In this document: one piece after another, positions 1 to 13,158 of the stretch
How the letters are laid out: every line of letters begins with the position of its first letter
How positions within the stretch are numbered: the stretch's first letter is position 1
NCBI GenBank assembly: GCA_034769895.1
Contig: CM068375.1
Location: forward strand, 254,055,542-254,119,541
Origin: Magicicada septendecula
Taxonomy: Eukaryota; Arthropoda; Insecta; Hemiptera; Cicadidae
Length of the DNA stretch: 64,000 nucleotides
Direction of reading: 5' to 3'
Position numbers and translations under genes: made by a program
The notes under the pieces: model-generated
What the model saw: only the letters and a program-made list of their open reading frames with translations
Databases searched by the model: none
Told to the model about the DNA's origin: nothing

Positions 1-1170
1 TGTCAGAGTTAATTAAAAAATTTGTGAAACTTGCCAAGTTTTTTTTTTATATATTTTACAAAACCTTTGTTCATGTAGTTGTCGATCTTGTTCTTCTGTA
101 CACCCATGATTTCTTCTTTATATATGTTCAGAGTATTATTTTGTTTTTCATAGATTTTGTTTTTTATTACCAGTAGCATTATTTATTACAATCTGGTGCT
201 TCCATTTGTTTGTCATATAAATAGTAATTTATTTTGCATGAGAGCAAAATAAAATGGGAACAATTAGAGTAAAGTTGTGGAGATGTTTTAATGCATAAAA
301 TCCGTAGCAGAGATTTGGTGTGTGGTTAAAGTAGCAGTCTCTACACGCAAAATTGGAACTCCAGATCCTCAAAGCAACCAAAACATTATATTTTTATGAA
401 TAGATTAAAATATAAGCATTCAGACCACTCTTTTATAATGTGATACCACAGAATAATCTACTATAGGACTGGATTCTCTGGATGTATAGTGTACTCAGGA
501 GTGTACACATATACATATACTGTAGGATGTCTGAGTGAAAACTGTAGCTGGATCCAGCTATCTGCTTAATAATAGCAGATTGAAATGTTTATGCAGCTAA
601 TTTTTACTGAAACTCTCAATACAGTTCATGTTATGTCTAGCTAGGAAGAAAGATAAGCTTTGTATAATCAGTACACTTTATTAAAAAAGAACAGATAGAT
701 TGTGAGAGTGTGTGTGTGTGTGTGTTCAGATAAGCTTTTTAAGAAGTAACTGATAATTTATATAAGTAAGAACATATTTTTTTTGTGGAACTGGAAATGT
801 TTATATTGGGATTGTATTTATTTTCATTGACCTTTTATAAAGGTCAGCACATTTATATTATTATTATTATTATTATGTAAGAGAACTGGTGCGTATATAC
901 ACATCTATACAGACAAGTGTGAGACTTATACATTGTTTAATACAATTCTTGGAAACAACATTATTTTCATCATCAGAATTGTAAATGTATCATTTACATA
1001 TAGCTTGCACATCTGTGTATGCAAGTATATTCAAATCATTAACTGACATTAAGTTATTAATGTATAAGGAGGTAATATTTTACTGTTTAAATTTCCATCT
1101 AGTTTGTCAACTAACATGTTATTAATCTGTTTTTAAAAACACAATATGTATTAGGAGAAAAATAATATAT
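1..1170. other. AT-rich non-coding DNA
   Basis: No gene or recognisable element. It holds a short (GT)n tract at about 709-725 and an (ATT)n tract at about 856-877. It ends where the family C LTR begins at TGTTACG. Confidence 0.6.
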
Positions 1171-1515
1171 TGTTACGACGGTCTCCTGATCGTTGTATGG
1201 TCCAGTGGAAAACAAAATACAAGACACCAGTGACATCGCTAATATCCAGCTTTAATTATCACAAATAATAGTTTATAATCAACTCGTACAATAATTCAAG
1301 TTAAACTAGTTCACACGCAACAATAATGTCAACTAATATAGTTCCACACAAATATTAACATAATAATTCTTCACTTCGACAAACACTTGATCCGCGCTAA
1401 CAAAAATCGCTCTCGTAACTGAACTGAGAACCCGGCTGCTAAGGCTTTATATAGGTCATGCAGAGGTCCAGTACAGATTTCCCTCCTTACTACATGCCGC
1501 CGGCTTAATGCGTGT
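1171..1515 (-). mobile_element. Family C LTR, distal part (split 3' LTR)
   Basis: On the minus strand this is the 3' three quarters of an LTR whose other end is at 19828-19945. The joined LTR would be about 463 bp, with inverted ends TGTTACG at 1171 and CGTAACA at 19945. On the minus strand a TATA-like CTATATAAA lies near 1455-1447, followed by the probable R-U5 region. The solo LTR at 57752-58304 is clearly similar over this segment. The family T array interrupts it at 1515/1516. Confidence 0.75.
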
Positions 1516-4096
1516 TGTAATTAAACGTGTATTCGTTGTGTATTTGTTTATTGTTTGTTACATCTTCTCTGTAATAAATTATTTAAATAGTGCTGTTAGT
1601 TTGTTTTAATAATTCACCATACGTTTTATGCGCCACTCTATAATTAAATCGTGTATTGATATAACGTTGTTTAATGTGTTTAATAAGTCACACGTTGCTA
1701 GTGCCGCTCTGTAATATAACGTGATGTAGTGGTAGGGTGAGAGAGATTGTATTTGTGGGCTAGTGCTTTTTGAATTTTCCCGCACTTCGGGTTAACTCTG
1801 CGATCGGCTCTAACCATATACTGGCAGTTGTAGGTTAGTTTATTTTTTGTCGTCGGCAAGGCTATATTCGCCTTGCGTACCTGCTCGCTCCCACTAATAC
1901 CTGTGAACAAACTCTTATTTTACTTACACGTATGAAATGATAACTCTGTTATTGGTAATCATTGATTTGTTTTATGTTTTTCAGCTTAATGGTTAAACAA
2001 AATAAATGGTTCGGTCTTGGATCGACCTTGACAGTTTAATATCGATTCGTATTTGAATCCGTTCTTCAATGAGTTGCAAATAATTATAATATAAATTAAA
2101 TATCTCAGGGCTTGGGTTCTTTGGGCCAGTTAAGAAGTCAGAAATGTTTTTTTAAAAAGGAGTACAACACATTACAAATACATATAAAATAATAAATGTT
2201 AATTATTAATGTTAACAAGTATGAATGTTATGTTTTTAACCAACTGCGTCAACGAACTCTGTCTGCATTGGCAAATGATGCTATACAAGATGGCCGCCCT
2301 GGTTGGTTAACCAAACGACATGTGCTTCAAGCGTTTTTTTTTTTTTTTTTTAAATAAAATATTATTGTTAACCACCGTATTAATGTGCAGTGGTTATTCC
2401 AATTATAACTGTAGGTAGTTTATATAGTGTAGTGAAGTTGATCTATGTGTAGTGTTGTTACGAAATTACTTCGGAATTATATTTACGTTCCTTGTATACT
2501 GCAGCCAGCCAACTCTCTGTGATTTTTTGGTGTTTGCGTAGAATTAAGCTTCCATCGGTTAGTGGTGTTTCTTTTATCTCCTCCATAAGTTTTCTGGTAT
2601 GTTTACCTCTTCTGTGGTTCCATTTAGATCATTAATTTAGTGTAAGTTTGATTGTTTTATCTTCACTCTAAGCGTCAGCTATACTATTTGGACCTTTTCT
2701 GCTTGGCGTTCAACAATACAATAATAGTTCTTCTCGTCTTAGTAACGGTTTTTTGACCAATAAACTTGTTTTTGATTGGTCAGTTTGCATGAACTTGAGG
2801 TCAAGCGGCATATAGTACCGAAAATTATGTCCTTGCCTTCCCTGTCAAAAAATACTCCTTTGTTATTTTTTGTTTAAATTAAAATTAATTTACATAGCTT
2901 TGTTTCTTTTACAAAGATCTACATTTTGATATATAATTTTATATGTGTTAACTTTGTATTAGGTGTTTTTTCACCTTTACAAGAATTATAAATCTGGACC
3001 ATAGTACTGCCCTGCTTTTACTATACAATACTTAATTTTTGTTAGATTAATTTAATTTGCTTCACAATTATTCTAAAACTTGTCCCTCATTAAATTTTGG
3101 TCCTTCTTTGTTATTATTGTCTTATATTAATTTGGTAACTTAATCATCATTTCTGACATTATCTTATTTTATAATACATGTTTGGCCTAGGCATTAAATT
3201 TGCTTTCAGTATCATGTTCTAATTCACATTAACTATTAACTGTTTTTTTTTGTTTTGAACCCTTTTGCCTGATTACATTTGTTTACAGCTTATTACATGA
3301 GCTTTGGCCCTTGACATATTCTAACAATATTCATTAATTAACACAAAATCTCTTAACATACTAACTTAAAATGTTGCCTTCATGGCCAAGATTACATTCA
3401 TTTATTAACAAATGATAACAAACTATTTATTTTACCATATTACCAATTCTATTCCCATACTATTAAACTTTACTAGTGGACCATTGATATATTGCTTATA
3501 TGGGCCTCTATTTAGGTATCTTTTGGTATTATGTAATAACATATACTTCCTACTTTGCCTATAGGCTTAATATACTTCTTCTAATCTTTTACAAGTGATT
3601 CAAATGATAAAAATTATTGGCATTGGCCTAAATAAAAAAAATAAAATAAACATAGTTAAGCACTGCTAATGCCTTCTCTTTAAAAACCAACAACATGGGT
3701 TAAATAACTATAAAACCTTCAATAACTAATACTACACTACTACAATTGTTTGTTTACACTCTGACATTTAGTACGTCTGTTACTTTATAATGCCTTTACA
3801 AGTTGTTTTTCTCGTATCGACCTATTTGGTTTCTTACACTTAAGCTAATTGGAGGGATCTTTGATCTTTACAGTCTTATCTGCGTGATTAGTGATCACCC
3901 TCGTTTTCCACTTTTCACTTATGCACCTTTCACAAGTTTTGTCGTATTATCTACAGTACATGGTTTCTTATTTATTACACTATTGTGTTGTACTTTTATT
4001 TTACATTGTTAAATATTTGAGTTCAGTTATTCTGACTTTTTTATTATTTGGATTATTTTGGTTAATTATTTGGGGCTCTCTTTATGTCACATTACA
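1516..4096 (-). repeat. Family T LTR, copy 1
   Basis: About 2581 bp, unusually long for a gypsy LTR. Its ends form a short inverted repeat (TGTAAT at 1516, ATTACA at 4096). It is very T-rich on the plus strand, meaning A-rich in element sense. The same sequence recurs at 9388 and 17289. It serves as 3' LTR for internal copy 1. A 70-codon open frame at 1698-1910 recurs in all three LTRs but has no recognisable domain and may be chance. Confidence 0.88.
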
Positions 4097-4165
4097 TATG
4101 CTCCTCCTCCAAGACATGGTTATTTTCACTAAACTGGGGTTTAGGGAAAATAAGCTGTTACTTGT
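4097..4165 (-). promoter_or_regulatory. Polypurine tract region of family T copy 1
   Basis: In element sense a purine-rich run (complement of CTCCTCCTCC at 4101-4110) lies a few bases before the 3' LTR, where plus-strand DNA synthesis is primed. The same place in copy 2 (11989-12001) reads CTCCCCCTCC on the plus strand. In LTR 3 the tract is absent because array-external DNA follows directly. Confidence 0.65.
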
Positions 4166-5264
4166 TTATTCGTTGTATTTTTTCATTTCGGTGACATTAT
4201 ATGTCCCTTTTATCTTCTTGGTATTTGGGCTCACGAGCACATATGTGTTGTTGTTATTGTTTCTGCTTATTAGGAACGGTCCATGATATAATAGCAGCAA
4301 CTTCTTCATTATGCCTTCTGCCCCGCTCGGCTGCTGTCTATTCCTGATTAACACTTTCTCTCCAACCTCAAACTTGATTTCGTGTGTTCTCCTTTTATCC
4401 CGTCTTCTCTTCTTTAACTCCATTTTATGTAATATCCGGTTGTACACTCAGGTTACATCTGCTCCTTCGCTCGGCATTTCTAGAAAATTTATGATTTCAG
4501 TTATTTGTCGAGGTGGTGGCTTGTTGAACATCATTTGGTACGGACTGATTCCCAGGGTTTCGTGGCATGCTAAATTCAAATACATTTCTGCGTTAGGGAT
4601 ATATTCACTCCATAGTCTATGGTTCTCGTGGCAGTACGTCCTGAGAATTCTACCCACTTCTCATAGTACTCTCTCGGCAGGATTGCTCGAAGGGTGGTAA
4701 ATAGAGGTTTTGTAAGTTTTAATATTTTTATTCAGTATTTCCTCCCTCCACTTCCTACCTTTGAAATGAGTCCCATGGTCAGTTATGATGGTTTCTGGGG
4801 TTCCAACATCAATTACATATTTCTCATTGATTATTTTAATAATGACAATCGTTGACACTTTACTGATTGGATATAACTTCGTGTACTTAGAAAAGTGATC
4901 CCACACTATCACGATATACTTATATCGACGCCTACCTCCACTTCGGGGAAATGGCCCGCAGATGTCGAGAAATATTTTCTCCAGCTTCCTGCTTGAAGTG
5001 ATTGTTATTAGCGCTCCTTCTTTCCTGGAGTTGTTTATTTTGACTTCTTGACAAATGATATATTTTCTCACAATTTGCCTAACTTTTATTTATACCCTTT
5101 ATAAACACGTGCTCTTCTAGGGCACTAACCACCTTTGCGGGTCCCATATGACCATACATATGATGGTAATTCTCAATCAGTCCCTGTTCCAATGATTTTG
5201 GGATACATAATTTCCATTGATTATTTTTAGTATTGGGTTTATTAAACAATAGTTCTTTATGTTG
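4166..5264 (-). pseudogene. Integrase of family T, copy 1 (broken)
   Basis: Integrase inserts the element cDNA into the host chromosome. The N-terminal zinc-binding part (about 5072-5264) keeps the paired histidines (YHHMYGH). In the CxxC half the first cysteine is replaced by tyrosine (KYIIC). The core holds the catalytic triad: Asp in FLDICGP, Asp in ITDHG and Glu in NPAER, the last two 34 residues apart. A nonsense codon just after NPAERVL (CGA to TGA relative to copy 2) cuts the core. A further TGA, shared with copy 2, precedes the C-terminal segment at 4166-4447, which carries a basic stretch (KKRRRDKRR) and a GPF motif (YHGPFLISR). It is followed by the polypurine tract and LTR. Confidence 0.88.
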
Positions 5265-7084
5265 TTAAAACGGTGTTATCTTTAAGTCATTATTTAGGAT
5301 GCGTTCTCTGATCTGAGCTAATTTTTGGTCTGTGACTTGTTCTTCTTGGATCCTACCCAGTATATCTGCAAGTTCTTTTTTACTTATTATTGTGTAGTAC
5401 ACCTTCCCGATGTCTTCTCTATCTACGTCAAAAGTGCCCTTTTCCAAGTTCACTCTCGATAGAGCATCTGCAACTGTGTTCTTTTTTCCGGGTATGTATT
5501 CCCACGTGATGTGGTATTCTTGTAATGCCAAGATCCAGCGAGTCAACCTCCCATGACTTAACTTGCATCTTTGCAGGAAGGAAATAGATTTGTGGTCGGA
5601 CCTTACTGTGATGGGATATCCTAATATATAAGTTCGGAACTTATTGCAAGCGAAGACTACACTCAGTTGCTCCTTCTCTGTGACTTTGTAGTTATGTTCG
5701 CTCTGGTTAAGCACACGACTGGCGAAACTGATAACTAGGTGGTCTCCCTCATCACTCTCTTGATATAGCTCTGCTCCTAGACTCACGTCACTTGCGTCGC
5801 AATTAATAAAGAATCTACGGTTGAAGTCTGGATGGTGCAGCATGACCTTCTCTAGAAATTTTTCTTCAATTGTTTTGAACGTTTGATCATCTTCTTCACC
5901 CCACTTCCACTTGTACTTCGAGGATAATAAATGCTTAAAACGGGATGTTAATTCAGAATAATCTATTTGAAACTTTCGGTAGTAGTTACCAATCCCCAAT
6001 AATGATTGTAACTGTCTTACATTTCTTGGTCGTGGGAAATTCTGGATTGCCTCTACCTTTTCCGGAGATGTTGTTATCCCTGTTTCAGTGAGTACGAAAC
6101 CGAGGAAATTCAATTTATTTGTAAGCAGTTGAGATTTTTCTAACTTGAGTGTGATATTACTCTCTGCTAATCTATGTAATACCATCTCTACCCGTTTGCA
6201 ATGTTCTTCCCAAGTTTTGGATGTTATAAGTAAGTCATGCACGTATACTGTGGCAAACTCCAACACCTCCCTGCCTAAAACTTATCCATCACCTTTACAA
6301 ATACAGCTACTGAATTTATTAGCCCAAATGGGAGTCTTTTGTTTGATAATTTCAGCCCTCGAAGATGAAAGCGACGTATTTTCTGCTGTGTGGGTGCAAT
6401 TCGACCTGCCAGTATCCACATACTGCGTATAAGATGGTCATATATTTGCAGTCCTTGAAATTCTTCATAATCTCGTTGATCTCCCCCAGTGACGTCCTGT
6501 CGTTAATGATGTATTTATTAATTTGTCGTGCATCTAGGCACAAACGTACCGTCCCATCCTTTTTGCACTGCAACAATTGGACTCGTGAACGGTGATGAAC
6601 TACTTTCATTTATATCTTGGTCAATCATCCATTGTATCTCCTTCCTTACTGCTGGTTTTAAGGACTGCGCAATAGGGTATGATTTTTTATTAAAGTTTAT
6701 GGGATGGTTGAAAGTCAATGCACTTATAAAATTTTTAGCTTTACCGGGCAAATTTGAAAAAACTTTTTTGTACTTATCAAATACCGCTACCAGTTGATCT
6801 TTCTGTTCTGTACTTATCTTCTTTGTATCTGTAACTTGAAAGGCATATATTTCCTGTAATTTCTGAGTCCATATCTCTTCTTTTGGATAGTCTGATTCCT
6901 GGTTCCATTTCTTCTTATCCTCCCTATCATTATATACCAAGGTGAATGTTTGCCGATCGTGAGTGGCACGATTTCGGCCTACAATCTCACTCAACCATTG
7001 ACCTTGTTCATGGTACAGCGTTACCTTCCCACTGCCCATATCAATAACAGCTGAGTGCCGCCGTAGCGTATCACACCCAATCAT
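5265..7084 (-). pseudogene. Reverse transcriptase-RNase H of family T, copy 1 (broken)
   Basis: Copies element RNA to DNA and degrades the RNA strand. In element sense 7084-6518 gives the RT N-terminus (PIVAVQKGWDGT). After a frameshift, 6609-6352 gives the fingers/palm with LCLDARQIN and GYWQVELHP; the expected catalytic Asp before GYWQ is replaced (TILYAVCGYWQ). After another frameshift, 6266-5265 gives the rest. The active-site box is YVHD, not YVDD (codon 6239-6237 encodes His). RNase H follows with its first Asp in NCDASD and the motifs VRSDHKSI and ADALSR. The same defects occur in copy 2. Confidence 0.9.
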
Positions 7085-7505
7085 AACCTTGAACGGTAGC
7101 CCTTGAGCTACTAAGAACCATTAGAATCATTTTACTTTTACTGGATACTTCTATTTGTTCCTGTTTCTTGATGGACTTATTTGCTTTACCAGTTGCTCCC
7201 ATGATTATCATATTACTAATTGGTAGTACAGGTATGTTTTCTTTACATGCATCTTTAATTCTGTTAAACTCTGTTTGATCTATTAGTGATATATTTGCCC
7301 CGGTATCAACCATTACTTCCGTCATTACCTCTTGCAACTCAGCAGTGATGAATATAATTTGAGTGTTGTTGTTATTTGTAGAGGATGACACTGCTTCCAT
7401 TAAATCGTCTGTAATGTTCTTCAAGTTGTTATTTTCCATATAGATAGTTTCATTTATAGCACACCCGTCCAATTCTTGCAGTGATGGGTCGGTCTCTGTT
7501 CTCAC
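7071..7505 (-). pseudogene. Aspartic protease of family T, copy 1
   Basis: Retropepsin-type protease that matures Gag-Pol. The active-site motif VDTGANISLI is visible in the middle of a 144-codon frame. The reading frame then leaves the coding register near 7085-7110: the peptide VMIGCDTLRRHSAVID, which contains the expected downstream hydrophobic-Gly motif, continues in another frame at the start of the RT segment. The shift is present in both tandem copies, so it is either an old mutation or a programmed shift; I see no strong slippery sequence. Confidence 0.85.
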
Positions 7506-7513
7506 TGCCGCAT

Positions 7514-8710
7514 CTAGTTTTCCGCCCTGTCCTGAGGTTGGTTACCTTGGACAGTCTCTTCTTGGTTTCTTGGATGTCTATCTTCTACACTCCTGTTCCT
7601 AGGTTGGTTTCTTCTGTCATTATTTTGGTATCCTCTACGATTGTCAAAATTCCTTCTACCTTCCCTATACCTATTATTATTATTACCATTTTGGTTGTAA
7701 TTATCATTATTATTATTATTATGATAGTTACGGTTGTGATAGGTATTATTATTATTATTATGATTGTTATTACGTTGATCATGGTCATTCCTATTTGCAT
7801 AGTTTGTCCTTTGATGCTGATCACGATTTTGTTCCTCCCTGTGAAAAGTCATTCTTTCATATTGTCTTCTCGACCTCCTGTAATAATCCTGCTGTTCATA
7901 ATCCCCCAGCAAAGCTTCCATGGCTGATATGGTCTTGATCTGACCGCAAAGTCTAGCCTGGATGATCCCTTCATCAAAATGATAGGCCATTTTATTTACT
8001 AGACATTCTTCCGAAATGTATGGTTCCAACTTGCGAGCTACACACACCTTACCCAGGAAATAGGCTGTTGGTGACTGGCCTAGATTGGGATTATATTTTC
8101 CATTACTGAGATTATCTCTCGCTATATTTTGTATGGATTCAGACCAGTATTTGGACTGAAAAGTTCGTTTAAATTCTTCATAGGTGTTAACTTCATTCCT
8201 CACTGCTGACCACCAATTGTCAGTTATTCCTTTGAAACCGTCGTCCAACAAGGTCTTAGTTACGGTCCATCTGTTTTCTTTCATTCGACTTAGTCTTTCA
8301 TTTATGCGTTCCAGAAATTCAATGGGGGTTTTCCTGTAATCTTTGAAACTCACACTGTCTTTGTTCTCTAGTGTGGTGTGGTGAGTACTGCATGTCGGTC
8401 TAATGTTTAGTCTATCCACTTCTTCCTGTATGTTTAGTTGGATGTGTTGCATACTTTCTATTTTTTCTTTGTTACCATTTACCTGATTCTTCACTTGATC
8501 TACTTTGTCACTTATTTTTGTCATTCTGCCGGACATATTACCTTGGATCTCATCCAACTTTTCCTGCGTTTCTTGCTGTGTCGCAATTATCCTCACTTGA
8601 TTATTGGTTTCTACCCGTTCTATCTTGGTATCCACTTCTATTCTGAATTGTACTATGGTTTCTTCAGTTTTCTCCAGCCTTTCCTTGCTCTCCGCTATTT
8701 GTTGTTTCAC
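7514..8710 (-). pseudogene. Gag of family T, copy 1 (capsid and basic tail)
   Basis: Structural protein that packages element RNA. The central part matches the gypsy gag capsid layout (ITDNWWSAVRNEVNTYEEFK through SPTAYFLGKV). The C-terminal third is extremely Asn/Arg-rich (NNNN runs from AAT/ATT codons, RRNFDNRRGYQNNDRR). I see no CCHC zinc knuckle, so RNA binding probably relies on the basic Asn-rich tail. The frame opens after an in-frame TAA at about 8711; the coiled-coil N-terminus lies beyond it. Copy 2 has two more Asn codons in one run. Confidence 0.82.
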
Positions 8711-9299
8711 TTACTCCTTGTACTCATCCACCTTCTGGCTAAGTGTTTTGGTGACGTTTTCGATCCTTTCATTTATAGTTTCTCTTAATTCTCCCTTAAT
8801 ACTTTCATTGGTACTGTCTATCTTTTCATTGATTTTCTCAATTTTATTTTCCAAATTCTCGTTCATTTGTCTATTATCTTCCTTGATCTGTCTTAAATTC
8901 TCATTGGTACTTTCTTTAGTACTATCTATTTTTTTTCGTTTTTTTGTCTAAAATTTTCTGTAGTACTTTCATTTGTCAGTTTATTATTTTCCTCCATCTG
9001 TCTATTTTTTCATTTGTCAGCTTATTATTTTCATTTATCTGCTTCATTAAATTTTCACTTGTCATTTTATTATCTTCCTTCATACTGTCTATTTTTTCAT
9101 TTGTCAGTTTATTATTTTCCTCCATTCGTTTAAAATTTGCGTCTCCTCTGGCCTCTTCTTTATCACCCGCCTGTTGTTCAATTTCGGTGTCCAGTACTGT
9201 TTCTGTCTCTTCTTCCCGTCTACCTTCTTCCATCTCCTGGTCCTTCGCCATCTTTTTTGACACTCCTTTTGTATGCATCTCTGAACTTATCACGGCCAC
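8711..9299 (-). pseudogene. Coiled-coil N-terminus of Gag, family T copy 1
   Basis: Upstream of the capsid frame the minus strand encodes a Lys/Glu/Asn-rich peptide with repeated heptad-like units (KLTNEKIDS, MKEDNKMTSENL) that read as a long coiled coil, starting near MAKDQEMEEG. A frameshift near 8975 and a TAA at 8711 separate it from the capsid part. Position between the primer binding site and capsid makes a Gag N-terminal domain the natural reading. The repeated unit also appears at nucleotide level (ATTTGTCAGTTTATTATTTT and relatives). Confidence 0.6.
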
Positions 9300-9364
9300 C
9301 TGCTAAAATTAGGTTGACTATTTTTTAATAGTGGTACTACAGTCCGTAATTTTTTCGTAATTCA

Positions 9365-9384
9365 GCCTCACTGGTTGGACACCA
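9365..9384 (-). promoter_or_regulatory. Primer binding site of family T, copy 1
   Basis: In element sense TGGTGTCCAACC begins 3 nt after the LTR end, the normal place for a tRNA 3' end to anneal. The plus strand therefore ends in CCA, as a tRNA does. I cannot name the tRNA from memory. The site is identical in copy 2. Confidence 0.7.
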
Positions 9385-9387
9385 CTT

Positions 9388-11988
9388 TGTAATTAAACGT
9401 GTATTCATTGTGTTTTTGTTTATTGTTTGTTACGTCTTCTCTATAATAAATTATTTAAATAGTACTGTTAGTTTGTTTTAATAATTCACCACACGTTTTA
9501 TACGCCACTCTATAATTAAATCGTGTATTGATATAACATTGTTTAATGTGTTTAATAAGTCACACGTTGCTAGTGTCGCTCTGTAATATAATGTGATGTA
9601 GTGGTAGGGTGAGAGAGATTGTATTTGTGGGCTAGTGCTTTTTGAATTTTCCTGCACTTCGGGTTAACTCGGCAATCGGCTCTAACCGTATTCTGGCAGT
9701 TGTAGGTTAGTTTATTTTTTGTCGTCGGCAATGCTATATTTGCCTTGCGTACCTGCTCGCTCCCACTAATACCTGTGAACAAACTCTTATTCTACTTACA
9801 CGTATGAAATGATAACTCTGTTATTGGTAATCATTGATTTGTTTTATTGTTTTCAGCTTATTGGTTAAACAAAATAAATGGTTCGGTCTTGGATCGACCT
9901 TGACAGTTTAATATTGATTCTTATTTGAACCCGTTCTTCAACGAGTTGCAAATAATTATAATATAAATTAAATATCTCAGGGCTTGGGTTCTTTGGGCCA
10001 GTTAAGAAGTCAGAAATGTTTTTTTTCAAAAGGAGTACAACACATTACAAATACATATAAAATAATAAATCTTAATTATTAATGCTAACAAGTATGAATG
10101 TTATGTTTTTTAACCAACTGCGTCAACGAACTCTGTCTGCATTGGCAAATGATGCTATACAAGATGGCCGCCCTGGTTGGTTAACCAAACGACATGTGCT
10201 TCAAGCGTTTTTTTTTTTTTTTTTTAAATAAAATATTATTGTTAACCACCGTATTAATGTGCAGTGGTTATTCCAATTATAACTGTAGGTAGTTTATATA
10301 GTGTAGTGAAGTTGATGTATGTGTAGTGTTGTTACGAAATTACTTCGGAATTATATTTACGTTCCTTGTATACTGCAGCCAGCCAACTCTGTGATTTTTT
10401 GGTGTTTGCGTAGAATTAAGCTTCCATCGGTTAGTGGTGTTTCTTTTATCTTTTTTATCTTCCCTATAAGTTTTCTGGTATGTTTATCTCTTCTGTGGTT
10501 CCATTTAGATCATTAATTTAGTGTAAGTTTGATTGTTTTATCTTCACTCTAAGCGTCAGCTATACCATTTGGACCTTTTCTGCTTGGCGTTCAACAATAC
10601 AATAATATTTCTTCTCGTCTTAGTAACGGTTTTTTGACCAATAAACTCTGTTTTTGATTGGTCAGTTTGCATGAACTTGAGGTCAAGCGGCATATAGTAC
10701 CGAAAATTATATCCTTGCCTTCCCTGTCAAAAAATACTCCTTTGTTATTTTTTGTTTAAATTAAAATTAATTTACATAGCTTTGTTTCTTTTACAAAGAT
10801 CTACATTTTGATATATAATTTTATGTGTGTTAACTTTATATTAGGTGTTTTTTCACCTTTACAAGAATTATAAATCTGGACCATAGTACTGCTCTGCTTT
10901 TACTATACAATACTTAATTTTTGTTAGATTAATTTAATTTGCTTCACAATTATTCTAAAACTTGTCCCTCATTAAATTTTGGTCCTTCTTTGTTATTATT
11001 GTCTTATATTAATTTGGTAACTTAATCATCATTTCTGACATTATCTTATTTTATAATACATGTTTGGCCTAGGCATTAAATTTGCTTTCAGTATCATGTT
11101 CTAATTCACATTAACTATTAACTGGTTTTTTTTTTTTTTTTTTTTTTTGAACCCTTTTGCCTGATTACATTTGTTTACAGCTTATTACATGAGCTTTGGC
11201 CCTTGACATATTCTAACAATATTTATTAATTAACACAAAATCTCTTAACATACTAACTTAAAATGTTGCCTTCATGGCCAAGATTACATTCATTTATTAA
11301 CAAATGATAACATAAACTATTTATTTTACCATAATACCAATTCTATTCCCATACTATTAAACTTTACTAGTGGACAATTGATATATTGTTTATATGGGCC
11401 TCTATTTAGGTATCTTTTGGTATTATGTAATAACATATACTTCCTATTTTGCCTGTAGGCTTAATATACTTCTTCTAATCTTTTACAAGTGATTCATGGC
11501 TGATAAAAATTATTGGCATTGGCCTAAATAAAAAAAAATAAACATAGTTAAGCACTGCTAATGCCTTCTCTTTAAAAACCAACAATATGGGTTAAATAAC
11601 TATAAAACCTTCAATAACTAATACTACACTACTACAATTGTTTGTTTACACTCTGACATTTAGTACGTCTGTTACTTTATAATGCCTTTACAAGTTGTTT
11701 TTCTCGTATCGACCTATTTGGTTTCTTACACTTAAGCTAATTGGAGGGATCTTTGATCTTTACAGTCTTATCTGCGTGATTAGTGATCACCCTCTTTTTC
11801 CACTTTTCACTTATGCACCTTTCACAAGTTTTGTCGTATTATCTACAGTACATGGTTTCTTATTTATTACACTATTGTATTGTACTTTTATTTTACATTG
11901 TTAAATATTTGAGTTCAGTTATTCTGACTTTTTTATTATTTGGATTATTTTGGTTAATTATTTGGGGCTCTCTTTATGTCACATTACA
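9388..11988 (-). repeat. Family T LTR, copy 2 (shared middle LTR)
   Basis: About 2601 bp. It acts as 5' LTR of internal copy 1 and 3' LTR of internal copy 2. It keeps the TGTAAT/ATTACA ends. Differences from copy 1 are point changes and homopolymer-length changes, for example a much longer T run near 11125-11147. Confidence 0.88.
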
Positions 11989-12056
11989 TTTGCTCCCCCT
12001 CCAAGACATGGTTATTTTCACTAAACTGGGGTTTAGGGAAAATAAGCTGTTTTTTT

Positions 12057-13158
12057 TTATTCGTTGTATTTTTTCATTTCAGTGATGTTATATGTCCCTT
12101 TTATCTTCTTGGTATTTGGGCTCACGAGCATGTGTGTGTTGTTGTTATTGTTTCTGCTTATTAGGAACGGTCCATGATATAATAGCAGCAACTTCTTCAT
12201 TATGCCTTCTGCCCCGCTCGGCTGCTGTCTATTCCTGAGTAACACTTTCTCTCCAACCTCAAACTTGATTTCGTGTGTTCTCCTTTTGTCCCGTCTTCTC
12301 TTCTTTAATTCCATTTTATGTAATATCCGGTTGTACACTCAGGTTACATCTGCTCCTTCGCTCGGCATTTCTAGAAAATTTATGATTTCAGTTATTTGTC
12401 GGGGTGGTGGCTTGTTGAACATCATTTGGTACGGACTGATTCCCAGGGTTTCGTGGCATGCTAAATTCAAATACATTTCTGCGTTAGGGATATATTCACT
12501 CCATAGTCTATGGTTCTCGTGGCAGTACGTCCTGAGGATTCTACCCACTTCTCGTAGTACTCTCTCGGCAGGATTGCTCGAAGGGTGATAAATAGAGGTT
12601 TTGTAAGTTTTAATATTTTTATTCAGTATTTCCTCCCTCCACTTCCTACCTTTGAACTGAGTCCCATGGTCAGTTATGATGGTTTCTGGGGTTCCAACAT
12701 CAATTACATATTTCTCATTGATTATTTTAATAATGACAATCGTTGACACTTTACTGATTGGATATAACTTCGTGTACTTAGAAAAGTGATCCCACACTAT
12801 CACGATATACTTATATCGACGCCTACCTCCACTTCGGGGAAATGGCCCGCAGATGTCGAGAAATATTTTCTCCAGCTTCCTGCTTGAAGTGATTGTTATT
12901 AGCGCTCCTTCTTTCCTGGAGTTGTTTATTTTGACTTCTTGACAAATGATATATTTTCTCACAATTTGCCTAACTTTTATTTATACCCTTTATAAACACG
13001 TGCTCTTCTAGGGCACTAACCACCTTTGCGGGTCCCATATGACCATACATATGATGGTAATTCTCAATCAGTCCCTGTTCCAATGATTTTGGGATACATA
13101 ATTTCCATTGATTATTTTTAGTATTGGGTTTATTAAACAATAGTTCTTTATGTTGTTG
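12057..13158 (-). pseudogene. Integrase of family T, copy 2
   Basis: Same organisation as copy 1 but with a longer open core: 207 codons at 12339-12962 without the nonsense codon that splits copy 1. The catalytic Asp-Asp-Glu are all present (FLDICGP, ITDHGTQF, NPAERVLRE). The TGA before the C-terminal basic/GPF segment (12057-12338) and the Cys-to-Tyr change in the CxxC motif are shared with copy 1. The zinc-binding half at 12963-13158 is out of the main frame. Confidence 0.88.

Noticed and set aside
1698..1910. 70-codon minus-strand frame recurring in all three family T LTRs
   Set aside because: It recurs because the LTRs are near-identical copies. It has no domain, and substitutions between copies change residues freely.
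7585..7824. Ile-rich frames over the Asn-coding repeats
   Set aside because: Shadow frames of the ATT/AAT microsatellite within gag.
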